Shown: positions 9,764 through 19,050, counted from the first letter of the stretch. The stretch: 64,000 nt of DNA from Marinobacterium lacunae (GCF_000705555.1 NZ_JMQN01000036.1:1-64000), one strand, 5' to 3'. Program-made: numbers and translations. The notes: generated from the sequence alone by a model not told the origin.

Positions 9764-9953
9764 ATCTCAATCCCGAAATAACTATAGTAATATGCAGCTA
9801 TTGTTCCATAGATCCCGAGCCGAGCAAATAGCCTGCCAGCTTGGCGCGAAACGCAGCGCAAGCGCTGTTTGCATGGCGGCGCGCCAGCCTCTATCCTAGC
9901 CTTCCCAATTGATCCAAGCCTGTCTCAGAGCGACTATTACGGGGTTCCAGCAC

Positions 9954-10610
9954 GTGCGTTTAGCCATCTTCGATCTCGACAACACCCTCATCAATGGCGA
10001 TAGCGATCACGCGTGGGGGGAGTTTCTCTGCCAGCGCGGCATCGTTGACGAGGCCGAATACCGGGCCGCCAACGACCACTTCTTCCGCCAGTACCAGAGC
10101 GGTGCGCTGGATATTCACGAATTTCTGAATTTTGCGCTGCGCCCACTGGCCAACCACGCCCCTGAACAACTTCAGAGCTGGCACGACGAGTTCATGCAGG
10201 AGTGTATAGAACCGATGATGCTGCCAGCGGCTCAGGCGCTGCTTGAGCAACACCGGCAGGCCGGGGATTACCTGCTGATCATCACTGCAACCAACAGCTT
10301 CGTCACGGCACCGATTGCCGCGCGCCTCGGCGTTGACGGACTTCTGGCGACCGAACCCGAACGGGTGGGTGATCGCTTTACCGGTCGCGTAGCGGGTACC
10401 CCCTGCTTCCAGGGCGGCAAAGTGGTGCGTCTCAATGCGTGGCTTGAAGAGACGGGCTATACACTGGCAGGCAGCAGTTTCTACAGCGATTCGCACAACG
10501 ACCTCCCCCTGCTGGAGCAGGTGGAGCGGCCATATGCCGTCAACCCTGATGACAGGCTGCGCGAAGTCGCTACCGAGCGCAATTGGCCGATTCTCGACCT
10601 GCGAGTCTGA
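9954..10610 (+). CDS. HAD-family phosphatase (SerB/CicA-like)
   Basis: This is a haloacid-dehalogenase hydrolase of 218 residues. The N-terminal motif FDLDNT (residues 6-11) supplies the nucleophilic and acid aspartates, ITATNSF is motif II, and YSDSHNDLPLLE is motif IV. GTG at 9954 is the likely start: GGGG lies about 9 bases upstream and the motif falls at the usual distance from the N-terminus. The substrate is unknown, although relatives are annotated as phosphoserine or histidinol phosphate phosphatase-like. It is divergent from rppH, as in Pseudomonas. The gap 9764-9953 holds an inverted repeat (CAGCGC/GCGCTG near 9855-9868) and nothing else I can name. Confidence 0.88.
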   Translation: MRLAIFDLDNTLINGDSDHAWGEFLCQRGIVDEAEYRAANDHFFRQYQSGALDIHEFLNFALRPLANHAPEQLQSWHDEFMQECIEPMMLPAAQALLEQHRQAGDYLLIITATNSFVTAPIAARLGVDGLLATEPERVGDRFTGRVAGTPCFQGGKVVRLNAWLEETGYTLAGSSFYSDSHNDLPLLEQVERPYAVNPDDRLREVATERNWPILDLRV

Positions 10611-10619
10611 TCAACCGAC

Positions 10620-11036
10620 TCAGATCGCCACCTTGCATTCGCGCAACATGCGGTTGAGTTCGGTCATCACCTGACGACGTGTGATCAGGCCAACAAGCTT
10701 GCCACGCTCCACAACCGGATAGTTCTTCGGTTTGACCTTGCTCATCTGCTGGGCAAGCTCCAGCACGCTATCGCCCGGAGTTACGCACAGCGGATCCGGA
10801 TGCATGATATCGGCCACCTGTATACGACTGTCGCAGTAGTAGCTGCTGCTGACCAGATAACGCAGGCAGTCATGTTCGGACAGAAACCCGATCACGGCGT
10901 GACGGTCATCGATGACGGGAAGCCCCATTTGACCCGAGGCCAGTATCAGCCCCACCGCATCGGATAGCGCCATCTGGCCGGTCAATGGTCGCGCGACAGG
11001 CAACATCAAGTCGCGCACCTGCTTCTGAAGTAGCAT
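10620..11036 (-). CDS. CBS-domain pair protein
   Basis: This small soluble protein of about 138 residues is almost entirely two CBS motifs: roughly residues 8-60 (PVIDDRHAVIGFLSEHD) and 75-130 (YPVVERGKLVGLITRRQVM). CBS pairs bind adenosine nucleotides or SAM and regulate partner proteins; no catalytic domain is fused. ATG at 11034-11036 is chosen because GGAGGG sits at proper spacing, while a GTG three codons upstream is too close to it. The stop is 9 bases from the stop of the HAD gene (convergent). The ligand and partner are unknown. Confidence 0.87.
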   Translation of the reverse strand: MLLQKQVRDLMLPVARPLTGQMALSDAVGLILASGQMGLPVIDDRHAVIGFLSEHDCLRYLVSSSYYCDSRIQVADIMHPDPLCVTPGDSVLELAQQMSKVKPKNYPVVERGKLVGLITRRQVMTELNRMLRECKVAI

Positions 11037-11122
11037 GCGATCCACCCTCCTCTTTAGTGTCCCGGCAGCTAAAGTGTGGCAGAGGATCGCGGCTTTTTCC
11101 TGTCAGCGCATGAAATAGTTGA

Positions 11123-12160
11123 TCAGGGACACGGGTAGGTATAACGCCGATGAATCGCTTCAATTTCAGCGAGTAGATCGGCACTCAAACGCACCTCCAG
11201 TGAGGCGATATCGGCCTTGAGCTGCTCCATGCGTGTCGCACCGATGATATTCGAGCCCAGGAAGTCCCTGCTGTTTACGAACGCCAGCGCCAGCATGGCC
11301 GGTTCCATTCCCACACGCTTGGCCAGATCGACATAAGCTTCAGTCGCTTCCAGGCCCGAGTCGGTCATGTAGCGTGCAAACTGGGGGAACTGCTCAAGGC
11401 GTGAGCCTTCCGGGCGTACACCGCCAAGATACTTGCCGCTCAGCACACCGAATGCCATCGGCGAGTAGGCCAGCAGATCCACCTGTTCACGCAGCATCAC
11501 CTCCGACAGGCCAACCTCCAGAGAGCGGTTGAGCAGGTTATACGGATTCTGTACTGACACCGGTCGTGGAAGATTATGCAGCTCGGACAGCTGCAGGAAC
11601 TTCATGGTCCCCCAAGCGGTTTCGTTGGACAGACCGACATGTCGGATCTTGCCTTCGTCAACCAGCTCCTTGAGCACTTGCAGCGTCTCCAGAATCGGCG
11701 TGCCGTCACTCTCAGGCTTGTGTTCGTAACCGAGACGACCAAACATGTTGGTCGAGCGATCCGGCCAGTGCAGCTGATAGAGATCGATGTAATCGGTCTG
11801 CAAGCGGCTCAGCGAATCCTCGACAGCCTTGCGCAGATTGGCGCGATCGAAATGCAGATCGGGACGAATGTAGCTGACCTGCTCACCGGGACCGGCCGCC
11901 TTGGTGGCAATCACGACCTTATCTCGTGTACCCCTCGCCTTCAGCCAGTTGCCGATGTAGCGTTCGGTATTGCCCTGATACTTCGGATCGGTGGGAACGG
12001 GGTACATCTCCGCAGCGTCGAACAGGTTGATGCCCTGCGCCAAGGCGTAGTCCATCTGCTCGAAAGACTCAGCCTCGGTGTTGGTGCGCCCGAATGTCAT
12101 GGTACCCAGGGCAATCCGACTCACATTCAGGTCTGATCGTCCCAGTTTCTTGTACTCCAT
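11123..12160 (-). CDS. NADP(H)-dependent aldo/keto reductase, Tas-like
   Basis: This 345-residue AKR-fold enzyme has GRSDLNVSRIALGTMTFG at the N-terminus, the catalytic region around INLFDAAEMYPVP (Asp and Tyr), DYIDLYQLHWPDR, and NPYNLLNR in the middle. Overall it resembles E. coli Tas, a broad-specificity reductase. A strong ribosome-binding site (AGGAGAGGG) precedes the ATG. It follows rlmI by 41 bases on the same strand but need not be linked to it functionally. The natural substrate is unknown. Confidence 0.92.
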   Translation of the reverse strand: MEYKKLGRSDLNVSRIALGTMTFGRTNTEAESFEQMDYALAQGINLFDAAEMYPVPTDPKYQGNTERYIGNWLKARGTRDKVVIATKAAGPGEQVSYIRPDLHFDRANLRKAVEDSLSRLQTDYIDLYQLHWPDRSTNMFGRLGYEHKPESDGTPILETLQVLKELVDEGKIRHVGLSNETAWGTMKFLQLSELHNLPRPVSVQNPYNLLNRSLEVGLSEVMLREQVDLLAYSPMAFGVLSGKYLGGVRPEGSRLEQFPQFARYMTDSGLEATEAYVDLAKRVGMEPAMLALAFVNSRDFLGSNIIGATRMEQLKADIASLEVRLSADLLAEIEAIHRRYTYPCP

Positions 12161-12201
12161 ACTCCCTCTCCTTCTCTCTGGGCTGGGTTAACCGGCCGCT
12201 A

Positions 12202-13395
12202 TCAGCTGGCCGGCAGGATGCGCAGAAAATACGCTTTGAGATATTCCGTCTCCGGGATCGCCGGATGGATCGGATGGTCGGCCCCCTGATATCCCTGTGC
12301 GAATATCTGCGCGTTGCGGTCAAGCTCACGGCTGTTGGCCCTGAGCATATCCACTAAACGTTCGCGCTGCAGGTGCATTGAGCAGGAAGCCGATACCAGC
12401 ATGCCGTCCTTCGCGAGCAGCCGCATCGCGAAATTGTTGATCCGGCCGTAAGCCCGCTCACCGTTTTTCACATCCTTGCGCTTCTGGATAAACGCCGGCG
12501 GATCGACGATTACCACATCGAAGCGCTCCTTCTCGGCGACCATCGCCTTACACAGATCGAACGCATCGCCCTGCAGGGCACGGAAGCGGCTTTCGGCATC
12601 GTTAATTCGCGCATTCTCGGCCGCCACTTCAAGGGCACCTGCCGAGGCATCCAGACAAAACACCTCTTGCGCGCCCGCAGCCAGTGCCTGGGCACCCCAG
12701 CCACCGACATAACTGAACAGATCGAGGACACGCTTGCCCTTGACCATCGTCTGCATGCGTGCGCGATTTTCACGGTGATCGTAGAACCAGCCCGTCTTCT
12801 GCCCGGTCAGTACCGGCGCCAGCAACTGAACACCGTTTTCCACCAACGGCACCAGCTCGGGCACCTCGCCCTGAACCACTTCAACGTAGGTTTCCAGCCC
12901 CTCTATCGAGCGCATCTTGCTGTCATTGCGCAACACGATTGCCGCAGGCTTGAAAACCTTGTTCAAGGCATCGACCACCTGATCCTGCACGCGCTCCATG
13001 CCCGCGGTGGAGATCTGCACGACAAAAATATCGAAAAAACGATCAATCACCAGACCCGGCAGGCCATCGGAGTCGCCGAACACCAGTCGATAGCAGGGCT
13101 GGTCGAACTGGGCTTCACGCAGCGACGCCGCCACCTTGATCCGGTGCACCAGTAACGAGCGATCCAGCGGATGATCGTCACGACTGATCAAGCGGGCACA
13201 TATCAGCGTATTGGGGTTCACGTAGGCGAGCCCGAGCGATTTGCCACGCGCATTGAGCACCTGCACCTGCTCACCCGGCTCAAACGCTTTCAGCGGCGAA
13301 CGCTGGTTATCCACTTCGTTGCTGTAGATCCAAAGGTGGCCCGCACGCAGACGACGGTCCGCGTTGGCCTGAAGCACCAGAGGTTTAAAAGTCAT
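12202..13395 (-). CDS. rlmI: 23S rRNA (cytosine) methyltransferase RlmI-like
   Basis: This SAM-dependent RNA methyltransferase of 397 residues is nearly the same length as E. coli RlmI, which methylates C1962 of 23S rRNA. It has an N-terminal PUA-like domain (GHLWIYSNEVD), an EEHEAD-type central region, the SAM-binding motif VLDLFSYVGGWGAQA, the active-site motif VIVDPPAFIQ, and a late SASCSMHL carrying the candidate catalytic Cys. It lies downstream of gcvH on the same strand with a stable hairpin between them. Confidence 0.9.
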   Translation of the reverse strand: MTFKPLVLQANADRRLRAGHLWIYSNEVDNQRSPLKAFEPGEQVQVLNARGKSLGLAYVNPNTLICARLISRDDHPLDRSLLVHRIKVAASLREAQFDQPCYRLVFGDSDGLPGLVIDRFFDIFVVQISTAGMERVQDQVVDALNKVFKPAAIVLRNDSKMRSIEGLETYVEVVQGEVPELVPLVENGVQLLAPVLTGQKTGWFYDHRENRARMQTMVKGKRVLDLFSYVGGWGAQALAAGAQEVFCLDASAGALEVAAENARINDAESRFRALQGDAFDLCKAMVAEKERFDVVIVDPPAFIQKRKDVKNGERAYGRINNFAMRLLAKDGMLVSASCSMHLQRERLVDMLRANSRELDRNAQIFAQGYQGADHPIHPAIPETEYLKAYFLRILPAS

Positions 13396-13417
13396 AACGG
13401 TCGTTTCGGTAGGATGA

Positions 13418-13440
13418 CTGTCCCGACATCGCCGGGACAG
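13418..13440 (-). other. 8-bp hairpin between gcvH and rlmI
   Basis: CTGTCCCG (13418-13425) and CGGGACAG (13433-13440) are perfect complements around a 7-base loop. No T-run follows on either strand, so it is not a normal intrinsic terminator. It lies 23 bases before the rlmI start on the minus strand and could set relative expression of the two genes or stabilise the gcvH mRNA end. Confidence 0.5.
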
Positions 13441-13472
13441 ATATAAGAGGGATCAGCGAGTACGATTCAGCC

Positions 13473-13862
13473 CTATTCGGCTTCGCACTGCTCGCTGTAG
13501 GTATCGGCGTCCAGCAGATCATCCAGCTCTTCGGCATCACTGAGCTTGATCTGGAAGAACCAGCCATCGCCGTAGGGGTCGCTATTGACCAGCTCAGGCG
13601 CCTCTTCGAGGTCTTCGTTGACTGCAATCACCTTGCCACTGAGTGGAGCGTATACATCGGAGGCGGCTTTTACCGACTCGACGACACCGGTTTCATCACC
13701 GGCCGCTATTTCGACACCCACTTCAGGTAACTCAATGAATACGACATCACCCAGCAGTTCCTGCGCATGGTCGGTGATACCGATGGTGACGACACCCTCA
13801 CCTTCATCGCGGATCCACTCATGGCTGGCAACATATTTCAATTCACTCGGGACATTGCTCAT
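13473..13862 (-). CDS. gcvH: Glycine cleavage system H protein
   Basis: GcvH is the lipoyl-carrying shuttle of glycine decarboxylase. The 129-residue protein has the lipoylation site K65 in ESVKAASD, preceded by the conserved HEWI and the hammerhead fold residues. The ATG at 13860-13862 has AAGGATC upstream; the frame extends 19 codons further but without family similarity. No gcvT or gcvP lies within this window, so the H protein is encoded apart from its partners here, next to ubiI. Confidence 0.96.
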   Translation of the reverse strand: MSNVPSELKYVASHEWIRDEGEGVVTIGITDHAQELLGDVVFIELPEVGVEIAAGDETGVVESVKAASDVYAPLSGKVIAVNEDLEEAPELVNSDPYGDGWFFQIKLSDAEELDDLLDADTYSEQCEAE

Positions 13863-14059
13863 CTTCTGATCCTTAGTCGTCAACTTCAGGAAAAACCCTT
13901 CACGCCCACGCGCATCCAATACACTACTGCAGCGCTGTCAGCGGCACCAGTCCAACCAGTTTAGACGCCCGTCCCTGAATTCGCCGCCTGGCTCTCGCGC
14001 TGCGAAAAGGCCGACAATGTATCGGCAAAACGGGACCAGTTCAATCGTGACCCCAACCT

Positions 14060-15337
14060 CTATGAAAGGCCACGGCGCGCCAGACGAGGCACGTCCCCAC
14101 GCAGCCCCATCGCCATCAACATCAAGTGCTGCTTAACCGGCGCCATTCGGTTTACCAGACTCATGCCGCCCGAGCGCAGCAGACGCACAGGGGCGGGCAG
14201 ATCATCGAACAACCGGCGAAACCCTTCCATTGCCGCGGCTGTCTGCAGATTAGCGGCCCGGCGCATGCGCTGATAACGACGCAGCACGCGCTCATCACCC
14301 GGTGACTCTCCGCGTGCGCGGGCATCCAGCAGCACCTCAGCAAGAGCGGCCGCATCCAGCAACCCCAGATTGACACCCTGCCCCGCCAGCGGATGGATGG
14401 TGTGTGCAGCATCGCCCACCAGCGCAAGCCCGGACTGCACGTAACGCTGGGCATGACGCTGCCTCAGAGGGTGCAGAAAACGTGTATCGCAGGCACGCAC
14501 CTCGCCGAGACGATACTCGAAGGCATGGCCGAGCTCAGCACAGAACGCCTCATCCTCAAGCGCCATCAATTCACGCGCGTGAGCCGGAGAGGTGGACCAG
14601 ACAATCGACATTTTGCGCTCGGACGGATCGGCCAGTGGCAGCAGAGCCAGCGGCCCATCTTCGGTGAACCGCTGCCAGCAGGTAAAGCGGTGGGGCTTCT
14701 CGGTTTCAATGGTGGTCACGATCGCATGATGGCCGTAGTCCCACTCGGTTGCCCCCATACCGGTCAACGCACGAATACGGGACTGGGCACCATCGGCCCC
14801 CACCAACAGGGCCGTCTCCAGCGATTGAGCCCCCGCAAGACGGATCGTCCGTTTACCCTGCTGATCGGGCGGTGAAACGGACTCGATTTTGACCCCCGCG
14901 TCGAACCGGATATTCTCGCTCTCGAGCATCACCGAGTAGAGTGCAGCCAGAGTCACCCGATTCTCGACGATATGGCCCAGACAAGGCTCATGCAGCTCGG
15001 CAGCGCTGAATTGAATGGCACCGGTTCCGCGACCGTCCCAGACATCCATATCGGTATAGGGACAGACACGGGACGCCTGCATGTTAGGCCAGGCACCGAC
15101 ATGGGTGAGAAATTGCTGGGATGCGCAGGTGAGCGCACTGACCCGGGGATCGAAACCCTGCTCAGCGAGCGCCGGCAAGGCATCGATCAGCGCCTGAGGC
15201 GACCCCTCACGACTCTCCAATATACGGATCGACAAGCCACTGGGTGCCAGCGCACATGCCAGCGCCACACCCACCATACCGCCGCCGACGATCACTACAT
15301 CACTTTTGTCCAGTGAGCCCTCTGCTCCCGATGCCAT
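14060..15337 (-). CDS. ubiI: UbiI/VisC-type FAD-dependent ubiquinone hydroxylase
   Basis: This class A flavoprotein monooxygenase (425 residues) of aerobic ubiquinone synthesis probably performs the C5 hydroxylation. It has the Rossmann motif DVVIVGGGMVGVALA near the N-terminus and the FAD motif VGDAAHTIHPLAGQGVNLGL. ATG at 15335-15337 with AAGGGGAA upstream is the right start; the open frame reaches back into ubiH without similarity. It lies 40 bases after ubiH. Telling UbiI from UbiH or UbiF by sequence alone is imperfect; order in pepP-ubiH-ubiI supports this choice. Confidence 0.88.
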   Translation of the reverse strand: MASGAEGSLDKSDVVIVGGGMVGVALACALAPSGLSIRILESREGSPQALIDALPALAEQGFDPRVSALTCASQQFLTHVGAWPNMQASRVCPYTDMDVWDGRGTGAIQFSAAELHEPCLGHIVENRVTLAALYSVMLESENIRFDAGVKIESVSPPDQQGKRTIRLAGAQSLETALLVGADGAQSRIRALTGMGATEWDYGHHAIVTTIETEKPHRFTCWQRFTEDGPLALLPLADPSERKMSIVWSTSPAHARELMALEDEAFCAELGHAFEYRLGEVRACDTRFLHPLRQRHAQRYVQSGLALVGDAAHTIHPLAGQGVNLGLLDAAALAEVLLDARARGESPGDERVLRRYQRMRRAANLQTAAAMEGFRRLFDDLPAPVRLLRSGGMSLVNRMAPVKQHLMLMAMGLRGDVPRLARRGLS

Positions 15338-15377
15338 CCGCGTTCCCCTTACTAAACCAATCCGTATCGTCTGACGA

Positions 15378-16625
15378 TCAGCGCAGATGCGGCGCAGGCT
15401 GATCCAACCCCATCGCCGCCCGCGCCAACAGTGTCTTGGCCAACGGGCAGACATCCAGTAGCGCCAGCCCGATATCACGCGTCAGCGTCAGCATGGGCTG
15501 CTCGCTGGTAAACAGTTTCATGGTGCGATCACTGAACTGAATGGTACGAAACTGATCGGACCGACGGGCTTCCTCGAATGCCTGAAGGGCCTGAAGTTCC
15601 CCTAAGGGCAAGCTCTCCCTGGAACGCTGGATGATCAGATCGGCCAGCGCCGTCACCCCCCTGAACGCCAGGTTGAATCCCTGCCCGGCTATGGGATGCA
15701 GGGCATGGGCGGCATTACCGAGCACAACAAGCCCCGCACGTACCTGCTCTTCGGCCAACACCAGCTTGAGCGGATAGTGATAACGTTCGCCCACGCGAAC
15801 CAGTCGACCCGCCCGGTAACCGAAGCGCTGTTGCAAACGCTCAAGAAACACACGCTCATCGAGCGCCAGAATCTCATCGACCTGACCTTCAGGCAGCGTC
15901 CAGACCAGACCGCACCGCGCCTGACCATCCAGATCCTCACCCGGCAGCAGCGCTATAGGCCCTGTATCGGTGAAACGCTCGTAAGCGATATTTCGGTGGG
16001 GGCGATCAAGACTGACATTGGCCACCAACGCATGCTGTTCATAGCTGCTCTGGCGATAGCCGATACCGATTTTTTCTCTCAAGGCCGAGCGGCCGCCATC
16101 GGCCATGACGACCAGATCCGCGCTGATTGCGTGCTCGCACTCATCTTTGCGCAGCAGGACCTTGCAGCCTTCAGCCCGATTATCCAGATCGAGCACCTCG
16201 GCCGGGGAGATAAAGTCGACCCAGGGCGCGCCATCCTGACGCAGGCGACTGAGCAGGACCTGACCCAGCCAGTGGTTTTCCACCACATAGCCAAGCGCCG
16301 GAACATGCTCGCGCTCGGCATCGAGCCGGGTTGAGCCGAAATGCCCCTTGTCGGATACGTGGATGTGTTCGATCGCCGTCAGGTGCTCAGCCAGCGTCTC
16401 CCAGATGCCCATCCGCTCGAATGCCGCGCGAACACCAAAGGCCAGAGCGGTGGAGCGCGCATCGTAGCTCGGCTGGAAGACCGGCTCACCGGACTTCGGC
16501 ATCGCCTCCGCCTCGACGACAGCCACTCGTAGTTCAAGCTGCGCCGCAACCGGCAGCAGGGCGCAGGCCAGACTGGCCCCGACCATACCGCCACCGACGA
16601 TCAGCACATCATACTCGTTACGCAT
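15378..16625 (-). CDS. ubiH: UbiH-type 2-octaprenyl-6-methoxyphenol hydroxylase
   Basis: This 415-residue FAD monooxygenase is homologous to the downstream gene and probably carries out the C1 hydroxylation of ubiquinone synthesis. The N-terminal motif DVLIVGGGMVGASLACALL binds FAD, a GD/DG-type motif VVMADGGRSALREKIGI lies in the middle, and LGNAAHALHPIAGQGFNLAFRG is the second FAD motif. It starts 3 bases after pepP ends, the classic pepP-ubiH linkage, so it is very probably in the ygfB-pepP-ubiH-ubiI operon. Confidence 0.92.
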   Translation of the reverse strand: MRNEYDVLIVGGGMVGASLACALLPVAAQLELRVAVVEAEAMPKSGEPVFQPSYDARSTALAFGVRAAFERMGIWETLAEHLTAIEHIHVSDKGHFGSTRLDAEREHVPALGYVVENHWLGQVLLSRLRQDGAPWVDFISPAEVLDLDNRAEGCKVLLRKDECEHAISADLVVMADGGRSALREKIGIGYRQSSYEQHALVANVSLDRPHRNIAYERFTDTGPIALLPGEDLDGQARCGLVWTLPEGQVDEILALDERVFLERLQQRFGYRAGRLVRVGERYHYPLKLVLAEEQVRAGLVVLGNAAHALHPIAGQGFNLAFRGVTALADLIIQRSRESLPLGELQALQAFEEARRSDQFRTIQFSDRTMKLFTSEQPMLTLTRDIGLALLDVCPLAKTLLARAAMGLDQPAPHLR

Positions 16626-16628
16626 CTA

Positions 16629-17963
16629 TCAGCCTCGCTCTGAAGCTCCGGATTGCGCCATCAGCGCCTCGATATCGGCAACCGCCTTGGGTACACCAAC
16701 AGTGAGCACTTCACACCCTTGCTCGGTCACCACCACGTCGTCCTCGATGCGGATACCGATGCCGCGCCAGCGTGGCTCGACGCTCTCATTGGTGGGCGAT
16801 ACGTAAAGACCGGGTTCCACGGTCATGACCATACCCGGTTCCAGCGGACGCCACTGGCCATTGACCTTGTAGTTACCCACATCATGCACATCCATACCCA
16901 GCCAATGACCGATACGGTGCATGTAAAACTCTTTATAGGCACCGGACTCGATCAGAACATCGACCTCCCCGTCGAGTAGACCTAGCTCAACCAGCCCTTC
17001 GGTCAGCAGCCGAACCGACAGGTCATGCACCTCGTTCCACGGCAGTCCCGGCCGGATGCTCTCGATACAGGCTTCGTTGGTCTTCAACACCAATTCGTAT
17101 AACGCGCGCTGTTCCGGGCTGAAGCGCCCGTTAACGGGAAAGGTGCGGGTGATGTCGCTGGCGTAGCAATCCAGCTCACAACCGGCATCGATCAACACCA
17201 GATCGCCATCATTCAGCGGTGCATCGTTTTCGATGTAATGCAGGATGCAGGCGTTTTCGCCGCCACCGACAATCGGGCTGTAAGCCTGAAAACGTGCGCC
17301 GGCATTCATGCAGTGGTTCACAATGGTGGACTCAAGCCGATATTCGAATCCGGCCGAAACGGCGCTTTTCATCGCTTCGCAGTGCGCCTGCGCCGATATC
17401 TGGGCCGCGCGGCGCATGATTATCAGCTCCTCTTCGTCCTTGAACAGTCGCATTTCGTGCAGAATGTTATCCAGCAGCACCAGCTCCTCAGGTGCTTCGG
17501 CCCCCAAGCGTGCCTTGGCGCGCACGGCGTTCAACCAGCCCCGTACGCGGCTATCGAGCGCATCATCGCTACCCAGTGCGTAGTAAAGCCGGCGGGCACC
17601 ATCCAGCAGTACCGGCATCTGCTCATCCAGCGCGTCGAGATTGAACGCCTGATCAGCGCCGAAGCGTTCGACACAACCTTCAGGCCCTGCCCGGTAACCG
17701 GTCCAGATCTCCATCGCCGGGTCCCGCGGTGGACAGAACAGAACAACCTGCCCCTCCTCGCGTCCGGGCTTTAGCAGTAACAGCGCATCCGGCTCGTTAA
17801 ACCCGGTCAGATAGTAGAAATCGCTGTTCTGCCGAAAGGGGTATTCAGCATCCCGGTTGCGGGTCGCCAGCGAAGCGCCAGCCACCAGCGCGACACTGCC
17901 CTCGGGCAGCTGCTCAAGCAAACGGCGGCGACGCTCGGCATAACATTGCTGACTGATTTTCAT
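16629..17963 (-). CDS. pepP: Xaa-Pro aminopeptidase P
   Basis: PepP is a dimanganese pita-bread peptidase that removes N-terminal residues preceding proline. Of 444 residues, the N-terminal third is the creatinase-like domain (RNRDAEYPFRQNSDFYYLTG) and the rest the catalytic domain. Metal ligands are visible in LIDAGCELDCYASDITRTFP, HRIGHWLGMDVHD, TVEPGLYV and GIRIEDDVVV. ATG at 17961-17963 with AGGAG upstream is used. It lies between ygfB and ubiH as in E. coli and Pseudomonas. Confidence 0.96.
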   Translation of the reverse strand: MKISQQCYAERRRRLLEQLPEGSVALVAGASLATRNRDAEYPFRQNSDFYYLTGFNEPDALLLLKPGREEGQVVLFCPPRDPAMEIWTGYRAGPEGCVERFGADQAFNLDALDEQMPVLLDGARRLYYALGSDDALDSRVRGWLNAVRAKARLGAEAPEELVLLDNILHEMRLFKDEEELIIMRRAAQISAQAHCEAMKSAVSAGFEYRLESTIVNHCMNAGARFQAYSPIVGGGENACILHYIENDAPLNDGDLVLIDAGCELDCYASDITRTFPVNGRFSPEQRALYELVLKTNEACIESIRPGLPWNEVHDLSVRLLTEGLVELGLLDGEVDVLIESGAYKEFYMHRIGHWLGMDVHDVGNYKVNGQWRPLEPGMVMTVEPGLYVSPTNESVEPRWRGIGIRIEDDVVVTEQGCEVLTVGVPKAVADIEALMAQSGASERG

Positions 17964-17991
17964 ATCCGCTATCGGCTCCTTTCGTACGGGA

Positions 17992-18591
17992 TCAGTGCAG
18001 AGTCGGAGGCGGTGTCTGCTTCGCCTCATCCTCTGGCACTCGGTTGCACTCGTTGAACATCAGCATGGCGGCCATGCGTACATATTCCTGCACTTCCATC
18101 AGGTCAGCCTCGTCCTCATCGGAATCGGCATCGCTGTCAGCGGCGATCTGCGCAATCTGAGCCAGATCCTGCAGCCCCTCCTGCGCTTCGGTCGACAGCT
18201 TTTGCTCCTTACGGGTGTGCAGACCAAAGCCGCTCAGAAAACCATTACACCAGCTGCCCAATGCTTCGGCGCGCTGCACCAGGAGTTGCTCGTCATCCGG
18301 CACCAGCAGTTCGAAACCGAAATCGTCTGACTCGTACTGAGCAAGGGTACGCTGATACAGTTCAAGCAGGCCCAGTTTAGTAGCTTCGTTTTTCAGCGCA
18401 CTGACATCCATCAGCTCCTGCAACACTCGCAGCAGCGTATCGGCATCGAAACGGGCTCCAGCGGCCAGTTGTCCGGCAAGCAGGCCGTGCAGCTCAGCAG
18501 GCGATACCGCCAGCACGCCCTCCTCTATCAGCAGATTGGCAACAAGGTCGAAATCGGGCAGGACAACGGCGGTGTCGGATTCGCGGGTCAT
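17992..18591 (-). CDS. ygfB: UPF0149/YgfB family protein
   Basis: This acidic protein has the conserved N-terminal LLAVSPAELHGLL-like motif (here LAVSPAELHGLLAG), WCNGFLSGFG in the middle and a very acidic stretch DADSDEDEADLMEVQEYVRM. All fit YgfB. In Pseudomonas aeruginosa a YgfB protein influences ampDh3 expression and beta-lactam tolerance; whether that holds here is unknown. Two ATGs are possible: 18591 (199 residues, used here) or 18645 (217 residues). Neither has a strong ribosome-binding site. It heads the pepP-ubiH-ubiI operon. Confidence 0.9.
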   Translation of the reverse strand: MTRESDTAVVLPDFDLVANLLIEEGVLAVSPAELHGLLAGQLAAGARFDADTLLRVLQELMDVSALKNEATKLGLLELYQRTLAQYESDDFGFELLVPDDEQLLVQRAEALGSWCNGFLSGFGLHTRKEQKLSTEAQEGLQDLAQIAQIAADSDADSDEDEADLMEVQEYVRMAAMLMFNECNRVPEDEAKQTPPPTLH

Positions 18592-18736
18592 AGGCTCGGG
18601 ATAGTTTTGTGATCGGGTATGGGATACGGAACGCAATTCAGCCATCGGGGTCTGAGGCTGCGTCCGTCGAATCGTTCCTATGCTAGCATCTCGCCCAGAT
18701 CAGGGCCACGCGAGCACGCCGCTTCGAGGCGCTCAA

Positions 18737-18765
18737 TTGACCCCCAGGTTGGCGCTGTTTATAGT
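18737..18765 (+). promoter_or_regulatory. Sigma-70 promoter for the coiled-coil gene and zapA
   Basis: A -35 TTGACC (18737-18742) and a -10 TATAGT (18760-18765) are separated by exactly 17 bp, giving a start near 18772 and a leader of about 70 bases before the ATG at 18841. It lies in the divergent gap between ygfB and the zapA operon (18592-18840). I see no other clear element in that gap. Confidence 0.65.
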
Positions 18766-18840
18766 CGCCGGAGTGCCGGCCACCGTGAATACGGTCGTCG
18801 TTAACTTCGGTCCGCCACCTGATGGCACAGAGGCAAAGAT

Positions 18841-19050
18841 ATGTCGGAACACTACTTTAATGCACTCGAACAGAAAATCGATCGACTGCTGACCCGACTG
18901 CAACAGCTGGAACGGGAGAACGGCCACCTACGCGACCAGGAGGCACGGCTGCGCGAAGAGCGCGCCCAACTTCTGCAACTGCACGACCAAACCCGGGATA
19001 AGGTAGAAGGCATGATCTCCCGGCTTAAAGCACTGGAGCAACAATCATGA
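18841..19050 (+). CDS. Short coiled-coil protein, TIGR02449 family
   Basis: This 69-residue protein is almost all amphipathic helix. Heptad leucines and charged residues run from about residue 8 to 66 (ALEQKIDRLLTRLQQLE), so it should form a parallel coiled coil. It matches the small TIGR02449 family that precedes zapA in pseudomonads. The stop overlaps the zapA start by 4 bases (ATGA), suggesting translational coupling and a linked role, perhaps like the ZapB partner of ZapA. That role is inferred only from position and shape. Confidence 0.88.
   Translation: MSEHYFNALEQKIDRLLTRLQQLERENGHLRDQEARLREERAQLLQLHDQTRDKVEGMISRLKALEQQS

Noticed and set aside
9855..9868. CAGCGC/GCGCTG inverted repeat between rppH and the HAD gene
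   Set aside because: Only six bases per arm with a 2-base gap in GC-rich sequence; no T-run and no link to a start site.
13863..14059. Possible glycine riboswitch upstream of gcvH
   Set aside because: A GCGAGAGCCAGGCGGCGAA stretch looked suggestive, but the conserved aptamer core and its tandem arrangement are absent.
13961..14059. 32 further in-frame codons after the ubiI stop codon
   Set aside because: The frame stays open to a TAA at 13961 and looks faintly protein-like, but it is short, has no motif, and the TAG lies where UbiI proteins normally end.
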